Shown here: piece after piece, positions 1 through 9,247 of the stretch
How the letters are laid out: each line of letters opens with the position of its first letter
Position numbering within the stretch: the stretch's first letter is position 1
Assembly (NCBI GenBank): GCA_002424625.1
Contig: DIKR01000010.1
Location: 1-27,058, forward strand
Direction of reading: 5' to 3'
DNA: 27,058 bases
DNA from: Desulfuromonadaceae bacterium UBA5613
Lineage (GTDB): Bacteria; Desulfobacterota; Desulfuromonadia; Desulfuromonadales; UBA2197
Program-made: the position numbers and the translations under genes
The notes under the pieces: generated by a model
Told to the model about the DNA's origin: nothing
The model's input: the letters and a program-made list of their open reading frames with translations, nothing else
Database searches by the model: none

Positions 1-77
1 GGTCGGAATCGAACCGACATGGGCTTGCGCCCGCTGGATTTTGAGTCCAGTGCGTCTACCTATTTCACCACACCCCC
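1..77 (-). tRNA. tRNA-Leu (anticodon CAA), 3' end cut by the window edge
   Basis: On the minus strand the sequence folds as a class II tRNA. The 5' acceptor strand is GGGGGTG, then TG and a Leu-type D-arm (GTGAAATAGGTAGACGCA). The anticodon stem CTGGA/TCCAG encloses the loop CTCAAAA with anticodon CAA (positions 43-41). A variable arm and a T-arm GTCGG-TTCGATT-CCGAC follow. Only the first base of the 3' acceptor strand (C, pairing with the last G of GGGGGTG) lies in the window. It decodes UUG. The long variable arm and the D-arm fit tRNA-Leu and no other class. Confidence 0.95.
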
Positions 78-99
78 GACAGCACTTAGTGCGGGGCGG

Positions 100-128
100 A
101 ATATAATCCATTCCGCAGCGCAGGTCAA
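100..128 (-). promoter_or_regulatory. Promoter of tRNA-Leu
   Basis: Reading the minus strand, TTGACC (128-123) is followed after exactly 17 bp by TATATT (105-100). A GC-rich stretch (CCGCCCCGC) then leads to the expected start near 93. A GC-rich discriminator is typical of stable-RNA promoters under stringent control. The -10 box lies inside a 7-bp dyad (96-116), which has no following T-run and so is not called a terminator for ahcY. Confidence 0.7.
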
Positions 129-152
129 GATCAAAGGCAAGAAACCTTAATC

Positions 153-1601
153 CTAATAACGGTAGCGATCGCTCTTGTACGGCCCCGCTATCGGCAGACC
201 GAGATAATCGGCCTGCTTCTGGGTCAGGGTGGTTAAACGGACGCCAAGTTTGCCGAGGTGGAGACGGGCCACCTTCTCGTCAAGCTGCTTGGGCAGGACA
301 TAGACTTCATTTCTATAACGCTCGGGATGACAGAAGATCTCGATCTGAGCGATGACCTGATTGCTGAAGCTGTTCGACATGACAAAGGAGGGATGGCCAG
401 TGGCGCAGCCGAGATTGAGCAGGCGCCCTTCAGCGAGAACGATGATGGCATGGCCATCGGGGAAGAGCCACTGATCGACCTGGTTACCATGTTCCTGGGG
501 ATTTTTGACGTTGATCTTCTGGATCCCCGGCACTTTGGCGAGCGCCGCCATATCGATCTCGTTATCAAAGTGGCCGATGTTGCCGACGATGGCACTGTGC
601 TTCATCTGCGACATGTGCTCGGCAGTAATGACATTAAAGTTGCCAGTGGCGGTGACAAAGAGGTCGGCGCTGGCGACGACATCTTCGATGGTGCTGACCT
701 GGTAACCTTCCATCGCCGCCTGCAGCGCACAGATCGGATCGATCTCGGTGACGATGACACGAGCCCCCTGGCCGCGCAGCGACTGAGCACAGCCTTTACC
801 GACATCGCCATAGCCGCAAACGACCGCAACTTTTCCAGAGAGCATGACATCGGTGGCGCGCATGATGCCGTCAACCAGAGAATGCCGGCAACCATAGACG
901 TTATCAAACTTGCTCTTGGTCACTGAATCGTTGACATTCATCGCCGGGAAGGGGAGCTTCCCTTCTTCCTGCAACTGATACAAGCGATGAACACCGGTCG
1001 TCGTCTCTTCGGTCACCCCTTTGATGCTGTTGCGTATTGCCACCCAGTCGAGACGCTTTTCGGCAATGGACGACTGCAAACAGGCCACGAACTCCATCCA
1101 GTCTTCAGGATCGTCAGCACTGAGGGCAGGTACGCCCTTTTCCTGCCATTGTGCGCCGTTGAGGACCATCATCGTTGCATCACCGCCATCATCGAGAATC
1201 ATATTCGGCAGTTTGCCGTCCGGCCAGGCCAAAGCCTGCTCGGTGCACCACCAGTACTCGTTAAGGGTCTCACCCTTCCAGGCAAAGACCGGAATCCCCT
1301 GTGGATTTTCCGGGGTGCCGTTCTTGCCGACAACGATCGCCGCTGCCGCCTGATCCTGGGTCGAGAAGATATTGCAAGACGCCCAGCGCACTTCGGCGCC
1401 GAGAGCAATGAGGGTTTCGATGAGCACCGCCGTCTGAATGGTCATATGCAGGGAACCGGTAATCCGTGCCCCCTTGAGGGGCTGAGTCGCACCGAATTCA
1501 GCCCGCAGAGCCATCAACCCCGGCATTTCCACTTCAGCGAGATCCATCTCTTTACGACCGAGCTTGGCAAGGGCGAGATCTTTGACTTTAAATGCGAACA
1601 T
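153..1601 (-). CDS. ahcY: Adenosylhomocysteinase (S-adenosylhomocysteine hydrolase)
   Basis: Cytosolic NAD-dependent enzyme that splits S-adenosylhomocysteine into adenosine and homocysteine, removing the inhibitory product of SAM-dependent methylation. The 482-residue product has the Rossmann NAD motif GYGDVGKG at about 263-270. It has the substrate-domain blocks [18 protein letters not shown] (47-64) and [13 protein letters not shown] (222-234), and the family's C-terminal KSDRYRY. It is the longer bacterial form, with an insertion relative to the ~430-residue animal enzymes. The ATG start is preceded by an AAAGG-type ribosome binding site. It lies 55 bp after gmhB on the same strand with no obvious promoter or terminator between, so read-through from the LPS operon is likely but unproven. 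Confidence 0.97.
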   Translation of the reverse strand: MFAFKVKDLALAKLGRKEMDLAEVEMPGLMALRAEFGATQPLKGARITGSLHMTIQTAVLIETLIALGAEVRWASCNIFSTQDQAAAAIVVGKNGTPENPQGIPVFAWKGETLNEYWWCTEQALAWPDGKLPNMILDDGGDATMMVLNGAQWQEKGVPALSADDPEDWMEFVACLQSSIAEKRLDWVAIRNSIKGVTEETTTGVHRLYQLQEEGKLPFPAMNVNDSVTKSKFDNVYGCRHSLVDGIMRATDVMLSGKVAVVCGYGDVGKGCAQSLRGQGARVIVTEIDPICALQAAMEGYQVSTIEDVVASADLFVTATGNFNVITAEHMSQMKHSAIVGNIGHFDNEIDMAALAKVPGIQKINVKNPQEHGNQVDQWLFPDGHAIIVLAEGRLLNLGCATGHPSFVMSNSFSNQVIAQIEIFCHPERYRNEVYVLPKQLDEKVARLHLGKLGVRLTTLTQKQADYLGLPIAGPYKSDRYRY

Positions 1602-1656
1602 GCTTATTTACCTTTCAGAAATAGGATCGATGCGTCTGCGCAATCGACAGCGTCGA

Positions 1657-2235
1657 TTATTTTTTTGCAAGTACCAGCTCGATTGCTGTAGTCAGCGAAT
1701 CGGCAATCAAAGTAGACGGCGGCAGCCCCAGCTCTTCCTGCCTCCCGTAACCGGTGCGCACCAGGATCGAACGGCAGCCGGCATTGATCCCGGCCTCGAC
1801 ATCAGAACGTTTGTCGCCGATCATCCAGGAAGCCGCAAGATCGATATGGTGTTCACGCGCCGCCTGCAACAACATCCCCGGCTCCCCCTTACGACAGTGA
1901 CAGGGACCGGCGCCATGTTCTGGGTGGTGCGGGCAGAGGTAGAAGGCATCGATGCGGACACCGAAAGAAAACAACTCCCTTTGCAGATGATCGTGCAGCT
2001 CCTCAACGGCGCTGGCAGTAAAGTAACCGCGAGCCACTCCTGACTGATTAGTGACAACGATCAGCAGAAAGCCGGCCTCTTGACCGCGCCGCAGAGCCTC
2101 CCCGACTCCAGGGAGGAGAACCAGTTCCGCCGGATCGATGAGATAGTCCTTTTCCACATTGATCGTACCGTCCCGATCAAGGAAAATCGCTTTGTTAAGG
2201 GTGACCCCCGCAGGTAACTTCTGCTGCCTGCTCAC
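1657..2235 (-). CDS. gmhB: D-glycero-D-manno-heptose 1,7-bisphosphate 7-phosphatase
   Basis: HAD-superfamily phosphatase of 192 residues. It removes the 7-phosphate of heptose bisphosphate between the kinase and nucleotidyltransferase steps of HldE in ADP-heptose synthesis. The catalytic DxD motif is in FLDRDGT (D20, D22). The VVTNQSG block (60-66) is motif II. The Zn-binding loop of GmhB proteins is visible as C101, H103, C112 and C114 in CPHHPEHGAGPCHC. The start is GTG, overlapping the hldE stop by 4 bp (GTGA), which implies translational coupling. It is the last LPS gene of the unit before ahcY. A 7-bp dyad (1642-1658) sits at its stop codon but has no T-run. Confidence 0.95.
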   Translation of the reverse strand: MSRQQKLPAGVTLNKAIFLDRDGTINVEKDYLIDPAELVLLPGVGEALRRGQEAGFLLIVVTNQSGVARGYFTASAVEELHDHLQRELFSFGVRIDAFYLCPHHPEHGAGPCHCRKGEPGMLLQAAREHHIDLAASWMIGDKRSDVEAGINAGCRSILVRTGYGRQEELGLPPSTLIADSLTTAIELVLAKK

Positions 2236-3713
2236 GCTTGATCCCGGTAAGCTTCGAGAATCTTTTCGATCGTCGAGGTCGTCGATTTACCGTCGACAAA
2301 GGTGATCAGCTCAACTCGCCCCCCCCACCCTTCGACAAGATCATGGCCAACCACCCCTTCCACGGTGTAATCCCCGCCTTTGACGAGGATGTCGGGACGG
2401 AGGAGCTGAATCAGTTCATAAGGGGTCTCTTCGTCAAAGAGGACAACGTAGTCGATACAAGAGAGTGCAGCGAGAATATGGGCGCGCTCTTCTTCGTCAA
2501 TGAGCGGGCGTTTCGGCCCTTTGAGACGGCGAATCGAGGCGTCGGTATTGAGACCGAGGACGAGGAGATCTCCAAGACGTCGCGCCTGCTGCAAATATTT
2601 GACGTGACCGACATGCAGGAGATCAAAACAGCCATTGGTGAAGACGATCTTTTTGCCCCGTTCCCGTTCGGCGCTGAGAAAGCGGGCGACAATGGCGCGA
2701 TCATGAATCTTGCTCTGCGGTTCATCGTCCTGACTCATTGCCGCGCGCAGCAGTTCATCTGTCGTCACGGTCGAGGTACCGAGCTTGGCCACGACGATCC
2801 CGGCACCAAGGTTGGCGATCTGCGCGGCCTGGGCAAAATCGAGACCGGCAGCAAGTCCGACCCCCATCAGGGCGAGGACAGTATCGCCGGCGCCGGAGAC
2901 ATCGAAGACTTCGCGGGCCACCGTCGGCAAGGGGAGATGACGACCGTCGGGATAAAAGATACTCATCCCTTCTTCGCTGCGGGTAATGAGGAGGGCATTG
3001 AGGGCCAAAGAGGCACAAAGGGCTTTGCCGGCCGCTTCGAGAGACGTGGTATCTGTGATGGCAATGCCAGTTGCCAATTGTGCTTCTTTGCGGTTGGGAG
3101 TCAACAAGGTGGCGCCGCGATATTTGCGATAGCTCTCCCCCTTGGGATCGACAACCACCGGCACCCGCAACTGATTGGCCAGGGCAATCAAGGCCATCGT
3201 TATCCGATCCGTGAGGACACCCTTGCAATAATCCGAGAGCAGAAGAAGGTCGCAGTGCGCGAGAGCAGCGCAGGCAGACGCCAAAATCTGATCTTCACTG
3301 GCAGTGCTGATCGGTGCCCGGATCTCCCGGTCGATCCGCAACACCTGCTGATGGCCGGCAAGAATCCGGGTCTTGCGTGTGGTTAAACGGCCGGATTCAA
3401 AGATGATGCCGGAACTGGCAATCCCTTTGGCTGCCAGACAATCTGCCAGTTTATGGCCATCTCTGTCATCACCGACCACGCTGAGGACGGCAACCTGACA
3501 ACCGAACGTCGCGAGATTATTGATGACATTACCGGCACCGCCGAGACGCAGATCATCGCGGGAAACATCGACAATCGCCACCGGTGCTTCCGGAGAGATC
3601 CGCTCCGTCTTTCCCCACAAATACTCATCGAGCATCAAATCACCGACGACCAGGGTGCGCAGCTTCGGCAGACGAAGGAGAAAACGTTCGAGCAACAGCC
3701 GGTCAATCTTCAT
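2232..3713 (-). CDS. hldE: Bifunctional heptose 7-phosphate kinase / heptose 1-phosphate adenylyltransferase
   Basis: Fusion enzyme of 493 residues carrying out two steps of ADP-heptose synthesis. The N-terminal PfkB/ribokinase domain (about 1-320) has GDLMLDEYLWG (24-34) and the catalytic GAGD (274-277). It phosphorylates heptose-7-P at C1. The C-terminal nucleotidyltransferase domain (about 355-493) has FTNGCFDLLHVGH (358-370) with the HxGH-type motif, and TSTI near 479. It makes ADP-heptose. The length matches the fused form of E. coli and Geobacter-type bacteria. ATG overlaps the gmhA stop (ATGA) and the stop overlaps the gmhB start, so gmhA-hldE-gmhB form a tight cluster. Confidence 0.97.
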   Translation of the reverse strand: MKIDRLLLERFLLRLPKLRTLVVGDLMLDEYLWGKTERISPEAPVAIVDVSRDDLRLGGAGNVINNLATFGCQVAVLSVVGDDRDGHKLADCLAAKGIASSGIIFESGRLTTRKTRILAGHQQVLRIDREIRAPISTASEDQILASACAALAHCDLLLLSDYCKGVLTDRITMALIALANQLRVPVVVDPKGESYRKYRGATLLTPNRKEAQLATGIAITDTTSLEAAGKALCASLALNALLITRSEEGMSIFYPDGRHLPLPTVAREVFDVSGAGDTVLALMGVGLAAGLDFAQAAQIANLGAGIVVAKLGTSTVTTDELLRAAMSQDDEPQSKIHDRAIVARFLSAERERGKKIVFTNGCFDLLHVGHVKYLQQARRLGDLLVLGLNTDASIRRLKGPKRPLIDEEERAHILAALSCIDYVVLFDEETPYELIQLLRPDILVKGGDYTVEGVVGHDLVEGWGGRVELITFVDGKSTTSTIEKILEAYRDQA

Positions 3714-4303
3714 GAAGTGGCTCCCGGTTGGGCAAAGAGTTGCTCTTCAATCAGTTTGCAGAGAAGGTGAATAATCGTAACGTGCATCTCCTGAATATGC
3801 GGCGTTTCAGCGCAGGTCACGATCAGGGAGAGATCGACGTGCGCAGCAATGGCGCCACCGTCACGACCAAGGAGGCCGATAGTAATGCAGCCGCACTGCT
3901 TCGCGGTCGCGAGGGCAGCGAGGATATTTGCCGAATTGCCGCTGGTAGAGATACCGATGACGACATCTCCGGGATTGGCCAAGGCTTCGACCTGACGGGA
4001 AAAGATCTGTTCAAAACCGTAATCGTTGGCGACGGCAGTGAGGATCGAGCTATCGGTGGTCAAGGCAATCGCCGGCAGCCCGCGCCGTTCGAGCAGAAAA
4101 CGACCGACCAGCTCAGCGGCAAAGTGCTGCGCATCAGCGGCGGAACCGCCGTTGCCGGCGATCAGGATCTTCCTGCCCTCGGCCAAAGCGTTCGCCAGGA
4201 GTTGCGCACAACGACAAATTTGCGGCGTCAGTTCCGGGACGGTGCTGGCGAACACCTGGGCATGGCGGGCAAAGTAGGCAGAAATCTGCGTATCGATTGA
4301 CAT
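3710..4303 (-). CDS. gmhA: Sedoheptulose 7-phosphate isomerase
   Basis: SIS-domain isomerase of 197 residues converting sedoheptulose-7-P to D-glycero-D-manno-heptose-7-P, the first step of heptose synthesis for the LPS core. Family blocks visible are ILIAGNGGSAADAQHFAAELVGRF, with the GNGGSA sugar-phosphate loop, and GISTSGNSANI. The open frame continues upstream to 4471, but the ATG at 4303 (MSIDTQISAYF) gives the normal GmhA length and avoids running through the Trm112-like gene. Its ribosome binding site is weak, and it starts 10 bp after that gene's stop, so coupling is likely. Confidence 0.95.
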   Translation of the reverse strand: MSIDTQISAYFARHAQVFASTVPELTPQICRCAQLLANALAEGRKILIAGNGGSAADAQHFAAELVGRFLLERRGLPAIALTTDSSILTAVANDYGFEQIFSRQVEALANPGDVVIGISTSGNSANILAALATAKQCGCITIGLLGRDGGAIAAHVDLSLIVTCAETPHIQEMHVTIIHLLCKLIEEQLFAQPGATS

Positions 4304-4313
4304 AAGGACCGTT

Positions 4314-4493
4314 TCAGGGCTGCGCCGTGAGAGGCAAGGCTTCATCAATGAGAAGAACCGGAATTTCATCACGTATCGGATAGGACAAGGCACAGTGTTG
4401 GCAAAGGAGAGCATCGCTGGCCATGGAGAGGAGGAGCGGCCCTTTGCATTTGGGACAGGCAATGATTTCAAGGAGCCGGGAGGTCAGATTCAT
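4314..4493 (-). CDS. Trm112/YcaR-family small zinc-ribbon protein
   Basis: A 59-residue gene, easily missed by length filters. Translation begins MNLTSRLLEIIACPKCKGPL and contains two Cys pairs, C13-x2-C16 and C31-x2-C34, forming a probable zinc ribbon. It also has the family's YPIRDEIPVLL ending (38-48). Trm112-like proteins activate methyltransferases in eukaryotes and archaea; the bacterial versions have no firmly established role. The neighbourhood is telling: it overlaps lpxK by 4 bp (ATGA), and in E. coli ycaR also lies close to lpxK and kdsB. So it is a real member of the lipid A operon. Confidence 0.9.
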   Translation of the reverse strand: MNLTSRLLEIIACPKCKGPLLLSMASDALLCQHCALSYPIRDEIPVLLIDEALPLTAQP

Positions 4494-5563
4494 AACTTTC
4501 TCGTTCGCGATAAAAGGGTGTCGACAATCTCTTCCAGTTGGCCCGTCGGAGCAAACTCCAGTTCGAGAAGGGCCTGAAAGCAGGGGAGCGGTAAATCCGA
4601 AGGGCGAAGTTTAACACCGTCTTTCTCTGTCGTCACGAAAAAATCGGCGGTTAAAGAGGCTTGTTCAAGCTTCTTCAGGGTTTCAGCACTAAAGTCCGCA
4701 TGATCATTCAGGGCGATGGTGTCAATGATTTCCAGCCCCAGCGCCTTTAGCGCCTGGAAAAAATTCACCGGGTTGGCAATCCCGGCAAAAGCAACGCCAC
4801 GCAGCCCACTAAAATCGGTCACTCTCTGTACCGTGCCATCAAGAGCGACAAACTCCGCGGCCAGGCGATGGCGGCAACGAAGGGTCGTCGGTGCGGCAAA
4901 GGGAGCCGGAGCGCCGAGTCCTTCGTCGCGGGTCAGGAGGCAGAGCCCGGCACGACGATGGGCAGCCGCTGGTTCGCGTAGCAGACCAGCGGGGAGGACA
5001 CTGCCGTTGCCGAGGGGACGGCGGGCATCAAGGAGGAGGATATCGAGATCGCGCTGCACTGCCAGATGTTGAAAACCGTCGTCGAGGAGGATCATTGTCG
5101 CGCCACAATCGCGAATCGCCGCTTTGACCCCCGCAATGCGGCACGGCGCCACGATCACCACCGCCTGGGGATTACGGCGTGCCAGGAGAAATGGTTCGTC
5201 GCCACAGTGCCGGGCCGACAGGAGTGGTCCCTGCCCGACACCTCGGCTGACGAACGCCACCCCGCGACGAATCTGTCCGCCATAACCGCGACTGATAACA
5301 GCTGGACGCTCACCGCGTAACAGCAGATGACGGACAATAGCGTCGACGACCGGCGTCTTGCCGGTACCGCCGACGGTGAGATTGCCGACCGAAATCACCG
5401 GCTGCGGTGCGCGGTAAGAGCGCAAGACGCCGCAGCGGTAAAGCCACGCACGGAGACGCTGCCCGACCCCGTAAACCCATCCGAAAGGGACGAGAAAGAG
5501 CCAGGGCAGGAAGGTCGCCGCATGCAGCGGCTCTTCAGCAAAGCGGCGCCAGCGCTGCTTCAT
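4490..5563 (-). CDS. lpxK: Tetraacyldisaccharide 4'-kinase
   Basis: Inner-membrane-associated kinase of 357 residues that phosphorylates the 4' position of the lipid A disaccharide to give lipid IVA. An N-terminal hydrophobic stretch (about 18-33, FLPWLFLVPFGWVYG) is followed by the P-loop VGNLTVGGTGKTPVV (59-73). Downstream are ISRGYGG and the LLDDGFQH block typical of LpxK. ATG at 5563 begins 3 bp after the waaA stop. The stop overlaps the next gene by 4 bp. Confidence 0.96.
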   Translation of the reverse strand: MKQRWRRFAEEPLHAATFLPWLFLVPFGWVYGVGQRLRAWLYRCGVLRSYRAPQPVISVGNLTVGGTGKTPVVDAIVRHLLLRGERPAVISRGYGGQIRRGVAFVSRGVGQGPLLSARHCGDEPFLLARRNPQAVVIVAPCRIAGVKAAIRDCGATMILLDDGFQHLAVQRDLDILLLDARRPLGNGSVLPAGLLREPAAAHRRAGLCLLTRDEGLGAPAPFAAPTTLRCRHRLAAEFVALDGTVQRVTDFSGLRGVAFAGIANPVNFFQALKALGLEIIDTIALNDHADFSAETLKKLEQASLTADFFVTTEKDGVKLRPSDLPLPCFQALLELEFAPTGQLEEIVDTLLSRTRKL

Positions 5564-5566
5564 GGC

Positions 5567-6853
5567 CTACACCAAAGTCCGCAACAGGGCCACCGTCCGG
5601 GCCGTGGCGCCGGTATGGGCAGCAATGAGCTGGTGTCCGGCTGCTCCCTGTTGTTGCCGTAATGGCAAATCGTGCAGATAGCGGGTAATCAGAGCCGGCA
5701 ACTCCTCTTCGGACTGTACCTGGCTTCCCGCTCCGGCGTTGAGGATCAATTGCGAGATGTCGCGAAAGTTATGCATATGCGGTCCAAAGATGACCGGACG
5801 GCTGACCAGCGCCGCCTCCAGGAGGTTGTGGCCGCCGATCGGGACGAGACTGCCGCCGACAAAGACCAGATCACTCGCGGCATAAAGCGGAAGGAGTTCA
5901 CCCAGGGTATCGACGAGCAGGACTTCCCCTGGTGCCAGGAGCGAATCTGTTTCCTGCAACTGGCTGCGCCGGCGATAAGGAAAATTCCGGGCGGTCAAGA
6001 GGTCACAAACTGCCGGTACGCGCGGCGGGTGGCGGGGAGCGAGAATCAGGACGAGCTCTTCTTTCTGCTCCAGGAGAGTGCGGTAACATTGCAGCAGCGT
6101 GGCTTCTTCGCCGTCGTGGGTGCTGCCGCAGATCCAGATGGGGAGATGAGCGGGCAGACGATAGCGCAAGCGCAACAGCGCCGGATCGGCTTCAGCCAGA
6201 TTCATTGGCATATCGAATTTAAGATTGCCGCTGCTGATAACGTTCGCAGGGCCGGCACCGAGGGCAATAATCCGCTCGCTGTCAATGGCCGATTGCATGC
6301 TGAAAAGAGTAACCTGTTGCAAAAGCGGGGCAAGAATTCTCTGGAAGCGCCGGTAGCGGGGATAAGAGCGATCCGAGATCCGACCGTTGACCAGCGCCAG
6401 GGGAACATGGCACAGCGCTGCGGCGCGGATCAGATTCGGCCAGATCTCGGTTTCAACAATAACAATCAGGGTCGGCTTGAGCCGGGCAAGGACGCGGCGG
6501 ATAACAAAAGAAAGGTCGAGGGGAAAAAAGAGACAGAGATCGAGTTCGGTTATCGCACTGGCGACTTCGTGGCCGGTCTCGGTGACATTGGTGAGGACCA
6601 GGGCATGATCGGGCCACGCCTGCCGCAACCCCTTGATCAAGGGGATCGCAGCCCGCGTCTCGCCAACGGAAACAGCATGAATCCAGATTACCGGTCGGCC
6701 CTTGATCGCCGACAAACGTTGGGGTGCGTAGCAACCGAAGCGTTCACGCAGGCCACTGCGCGAGCGCAGGCCGAAGACGCGGCGTAAAAGATACCAGGGG
6801 ATCATCCCGGCGGCAATCAGGAGGAGGGTGAGATCATACAGCGCGAAGGCCAT
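5567..6853 (-). CDS. waaA: 3-deoxy-D-manno-octulosonic acid (Kdo) transferase
   Basis: GT-B glycosyltransferase of 428 residues that adds Kdo from CMP-Kdo to lipid IVA on the cytoplasmic face of the inner membrane. One N-terminal membrane segment (about 5-23) is followed by GLRERFG, whose Glu (E37) is the likely catalytic base. HAVSVGETRAAIPLI comes next, and the C-terminal CMP-sugar binding block FVGGSLVPIGGHNLLEA. The frame is open to 7099, but the ATG at 6853 (MAFALYDLTLLL) gives the family's normal start; earlier starts would read deep into the upstream gene. It overlaps the DUF374 gene by 20 bp. Confidence 0.95.
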   Translation of the reverse strand: MAFALYDLTLLLIAAGMIPWYLLRRVFGLRSRSGLRERFGCYAPQRLSAIKGRPVIWIHAVSVGETRAAIPLIKGLRQAWPDHALVLTNVTETGHEVASAITELDLCLFFPLDLSFVIRRVLARLKPTLIVIVETEIWPNLIRAAALCHVPLALVNGRISDRSYPRYRRFQRILAPLLQQVTLFSMQSAIDSERIIALGAGPANVISSGNLKFDMPMNLAEADPALLRLRYRLPAHLPIWICGSTHDGEEATLLQCYRTLLEQKEELVLILAPRHPPRVPAVCDLLTARNFPYRRRSQLQETDSLLAPGEVLLVDTLGELLPLYAASDLVFVGGSLVPIGGHNLLEAALVSRPVIFGPHMHNFRDISQLILNAGAGSQVQSEEELPALITRYLHDLPLRQQQGAAGHQLIAAHTGATARTVALLRTLV

Positions 6854-7508
6854 AGCTCTCCAGTCGGGCAATGGCCCGGGCTTCATTGGCATCCATTGCC
6901 GCCTGGATCCGTCCTTTGAAAGATTCAATTGCTTCGCCGGGGAGATAGCGGATCGCCTCGCCATAAGCGTAGACACCGCGACCAAAAGGATAAGGGAGAA
7001 CGAAACGATCCCAGGACGCAAAGCGATGGCCGCGACTGCTGACAAAACACAATGGGACGACGGGACGACCGGTGATACGCGCCAGTTCGACGATGCCATC
7101 CTTGAGTTCCCGGCGTGGTCCGGTCGGACCGTCAGGCGTGATAATCAAATCGAGAGGCCCTTTACCGAACTGCACCATCTCGCGAAACGCCGCCTGACCG
7201 CCGCGTCGGGAAGAACCGCGTACCACTCCCAGCCCGAAAAAGGTCATCGTCCGCGCTAGTAACTCGCCATCGCGAGAGCCACTGACAAGAGCCCGGCCGC
7301 CGGGGCCGTGATAACCGAGGACCATCAGAAAGAGCTGTTCATGCCAAAAGCTCAGGATCACTCCCCTGCCTTCACGGCGCAGGATATCAACTTGCTCTTC
7401 ATCGAGAACTTCGCAACGATTCAGGTGATAAACCGACCACATCAGCGCAGCGGCGATAGGGGGCAGCGTCGCCGTTAGACAGCGTTCCAGAAAGCCGCCT
7501 TTCTTCAT
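6834..7508 (-). CDS. DUF374-family lysophospholipid acyltransferase-like protein
   Basis: Protein of 224 residues of the DUF374 branch of the PlsC/LPLAT superfamily. Visible blocks are ILSFWHEQLFLM (51-62) with a candidate catalytic His at 56, the ALVSGSRDGELLA segment, and IITPDGPTGPRRE (122-134). A hydrophobic N-terminus (about 11-25) suggests membrane association. It lies between msbA and waaA with a 4-bp ATGA overlap at its start. By context it may add or modify a lipid A acyl chain, taking the place of LpxL/LpxM-type enzymes, but the sequence alone does not prove the substrate. Confidence 0.88.
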   Translation of the reverse strand: MKKGGFLERCLTATLPPIAAALMWSVYHLNRCEVLDEEQVDILRREGRGVILSFWHEQLFLMVLGYHGPGGRALVSGSRDGELLARTMTFFGLGVVRGSSRRGGQAAFREMVQFGKGPLDLIITPDGPTGPRRELKDGIVELARITGRPVVPLCFVSSRGHRFASWDRFVLPYPFGRGVYAYGEAIRYLPGEAIESFKGRIQAAMDANEARAIARLESYGLRAV

Positions 7509-9247
7509 CCCCCCTCCCGGAACTGCATGTCGTAGAGACGGCGATAAAGACCGTTTTCATGTTCAAGAAGTTCGCCATGACGCCCGACCTCGACAATGTG
7601 CCCCTGTTCAAGCACAACAATCTTGTCCGCATGCATGATGGTGGAGAGGCGATGAGCAATGACAAACGTCGTACGGTTGTGCATGAGATTAAGCAGCGCC
7701 TGCTGCACCATCGCTTCACTCTCGGTATCAAGGGCACTGGTCGCTTCGTCGAGGATCAAAATCGGCGCATTGCGCAGCAGCGCCCGGGCAATACAGATCC
7801 GCTGACGCTGACCGCCGGAGAGGCGTAATCCGCGATCACCGATGCGTGTTTGATACCCTTGCGGCAGAGCGGCAATAAATTCATCGGCATAAGCCTGCTT
7901 CGCTGCCGCTATGACCTCGGCATCCGTTGCCTGCGGTTTACTGAAACGGATATTGTCGGCAATCGTTTCGTTGAAAAGGAAGGATTCCTGGTCGACCATC
8001 GCCAGATTCTGCTTGAGACTGGCCAGGGTAATTTCTGTGATATTGTGACCGTCGATAGTGATGACGCCGGAGGTTGCATCATAAAAGCGACACAACAGGG
8101 CAGAAATCGTCGTCTTTCCCGCACCGCTCGGTCCTACCAGGGCAACAACTTCGCCCGGATTAACGGAAAGAGACAGATTCGACAGGACAGGTTGATCGTC
8201 ATCATAAGCAAAAGAGACATCGTCAAAGACAACAGCCCCGGTGGCCGCGCCAAGATCGATGGCCTTTTCCTGATCGCGAATTTCCAGCGGCTCGTCGAGC
8301 ACCGCAAAGACCCGCTCCGCCGCCCCCATCGCTATCTGCAGATAATTATTAAACTTGGTCAGACGTTTGAACGGTGCGTACATCAACATGATGGCGCCGC
8401 AAATCGAGAAGAGCTGACCGACCGTCATCACCCCATTCTGCACCTGCTCCATGCCGTAGCGGATAATCGCAAACATGCCGATACCGGTGACGATCTCGAT
8501 AAAGGGGGAGGAGCCGGCATCGTACTTGAAAACCTTACTCAATGTCTGGTAGTACGACAAGTTTTCCATTTTAAAACGGGAAGAGATCTCCGCTTCTGAG
8601 CCAAAACCCTTGATCACCTTGACTCCGGAGAAGGACTGTTCGAGGGTCCGCGACAGCTCCCCCATAATCCCCTGCCCTTTGCGCGCATAACTCTTGATGC
8701 GCTGACCGATAAGACTGATCGGCCAGGCAGCCAGAGGCAAAACGACAAACGCAATCGCTGCCATCTTCCAGTCGGTATAAAAAGCAACACCGATCAAAGC
8801 AATTAAGGTGACAAGATCACGCATCGCTCCGACCAGGACCTCAGCCAGAGAACTTTGCAGTGACTGCACGTCGTTGAGATGTTTCGACATGAGGACGCCC
8901 GTCGGATTTTTGCCAAAAAATCGCATCGACAGATGCATGACGTGGCTAAAGAGATCGTTGCGAATCGATTGAATCGCCAACTGACCGGCGGTCTTGATAA
9001 AGTATTCCTGCAGGTAGCGCCCGGTGGCCTTGACCAGTTGCAAACCCAGAATCAGCCAGGGGACAAGAAAAATCATCTCCGCATCTTTGGCGACAATCAC
9101 CTTGTCGACAAAAGGTTGAATCAGTCGGGCCATCGAGCCATCGGCTCCGGCACAAAGGAGAGAGCCGAACATCGACAGGGCAATGCGGCCGCGATGCGGT
9201 TTGATATAAATCCAGAGACGACGGTAAAGGGAACGCTTGTCTAACAT
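7505..9247 (-). CDS. msbA: Lipid A export ABC transporter, fused permease/ATPase
   Basis: Half-transporter of 580 residues that as a dimer flips lipid A-core across the inner membrane. The N-terminal six-helix domain (about 1-310) is followed by a nucleotide-binding domain. That domain has Walker A GPSGAGKTT (372-380), signature LSGGQRQR (about 476-483) and Walker B ILILDEATSALD (496-507), plus the H-loop in FVIAHRLST. The start at ATG 9247 (MLDKRSLYRRLW) has AAGGAC seven bases upstream and overlaps the lpxB stop by 7 bp. Longer starts lack such a site. The stop overlaps the DUF374 start. Confidence 0.96.
   Translation of the reverse strand: MLDKRSLYRRLWIYIKPHRGRIALSMFGSLLCAGADGSMARLIQPFVDKVIVAKDAEMIFLVPWLILGLQLVKATGRYLQEYFIKTAGQLAIQSIRNDLFSHVMHLSMRFFGKNPTGVLMSKHLNDVQSLQSSLAEVLVGAMRDLVTLIALIGVAFYTDWKMAAIAFVVLPLAAWPISLIGQRIKSYARKGQGIMGELSRTLEQSFSGVKVIKGFGSEAEISSRFKMENLSYYQTLSKVFKYDAGSSPFIEIVTGIGMFAIIRYGMEQVQNGVMTVGQLFSICGAIMLMYAPFKRLTKFNNYLQIAMGAAERVFAVLDEPLEIRDQEKAIDLGAATGAVVFDDVSFAYDDDQPVLSNLSLSVNPGEVVALVGPSGAGKTTISALLCRFYDATSGVITIDGHNITEITLASLKQNLAMVDQESFLFNETIADNIRFSKPQATDAEVIAAAKQAYADEFIAALPQGYQTRIGDRGLRLSGGQRQRICIARALLRNAPILILDEATSALDTESEAMVQQALLNLMHNRTTFVIAHRLSTIMHADKIVVLEQGHIVEVGRHGELLEHENGLYRRLYDMQFREGG

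Noticed and set aside
96..116. Dyad after ahcY as a terminator
   Set aside because: It has no T-run and contains the -10 box of the tRNA-Leu promoter, which explains the AT-rich centre.
1642..1658. 7-bp dyad at the gmhB stop as a terminator
   Set aside because: Short stem, loop of 3 and no T-run on the minus strand, so termination before ahcY is not supported.
2238..3386. Plus-strand open frame of 382 codons opposite hldE
   Set aside because: Antisense to a gene with intact kinase and nucleotidyltransferase motifs; no recognisable family.
4304..4471. N-terminal extension of gmhA
   Set aside because: It overlaps the Trm112-like gene in another frame. The shorter start gives the normal GmhA length.
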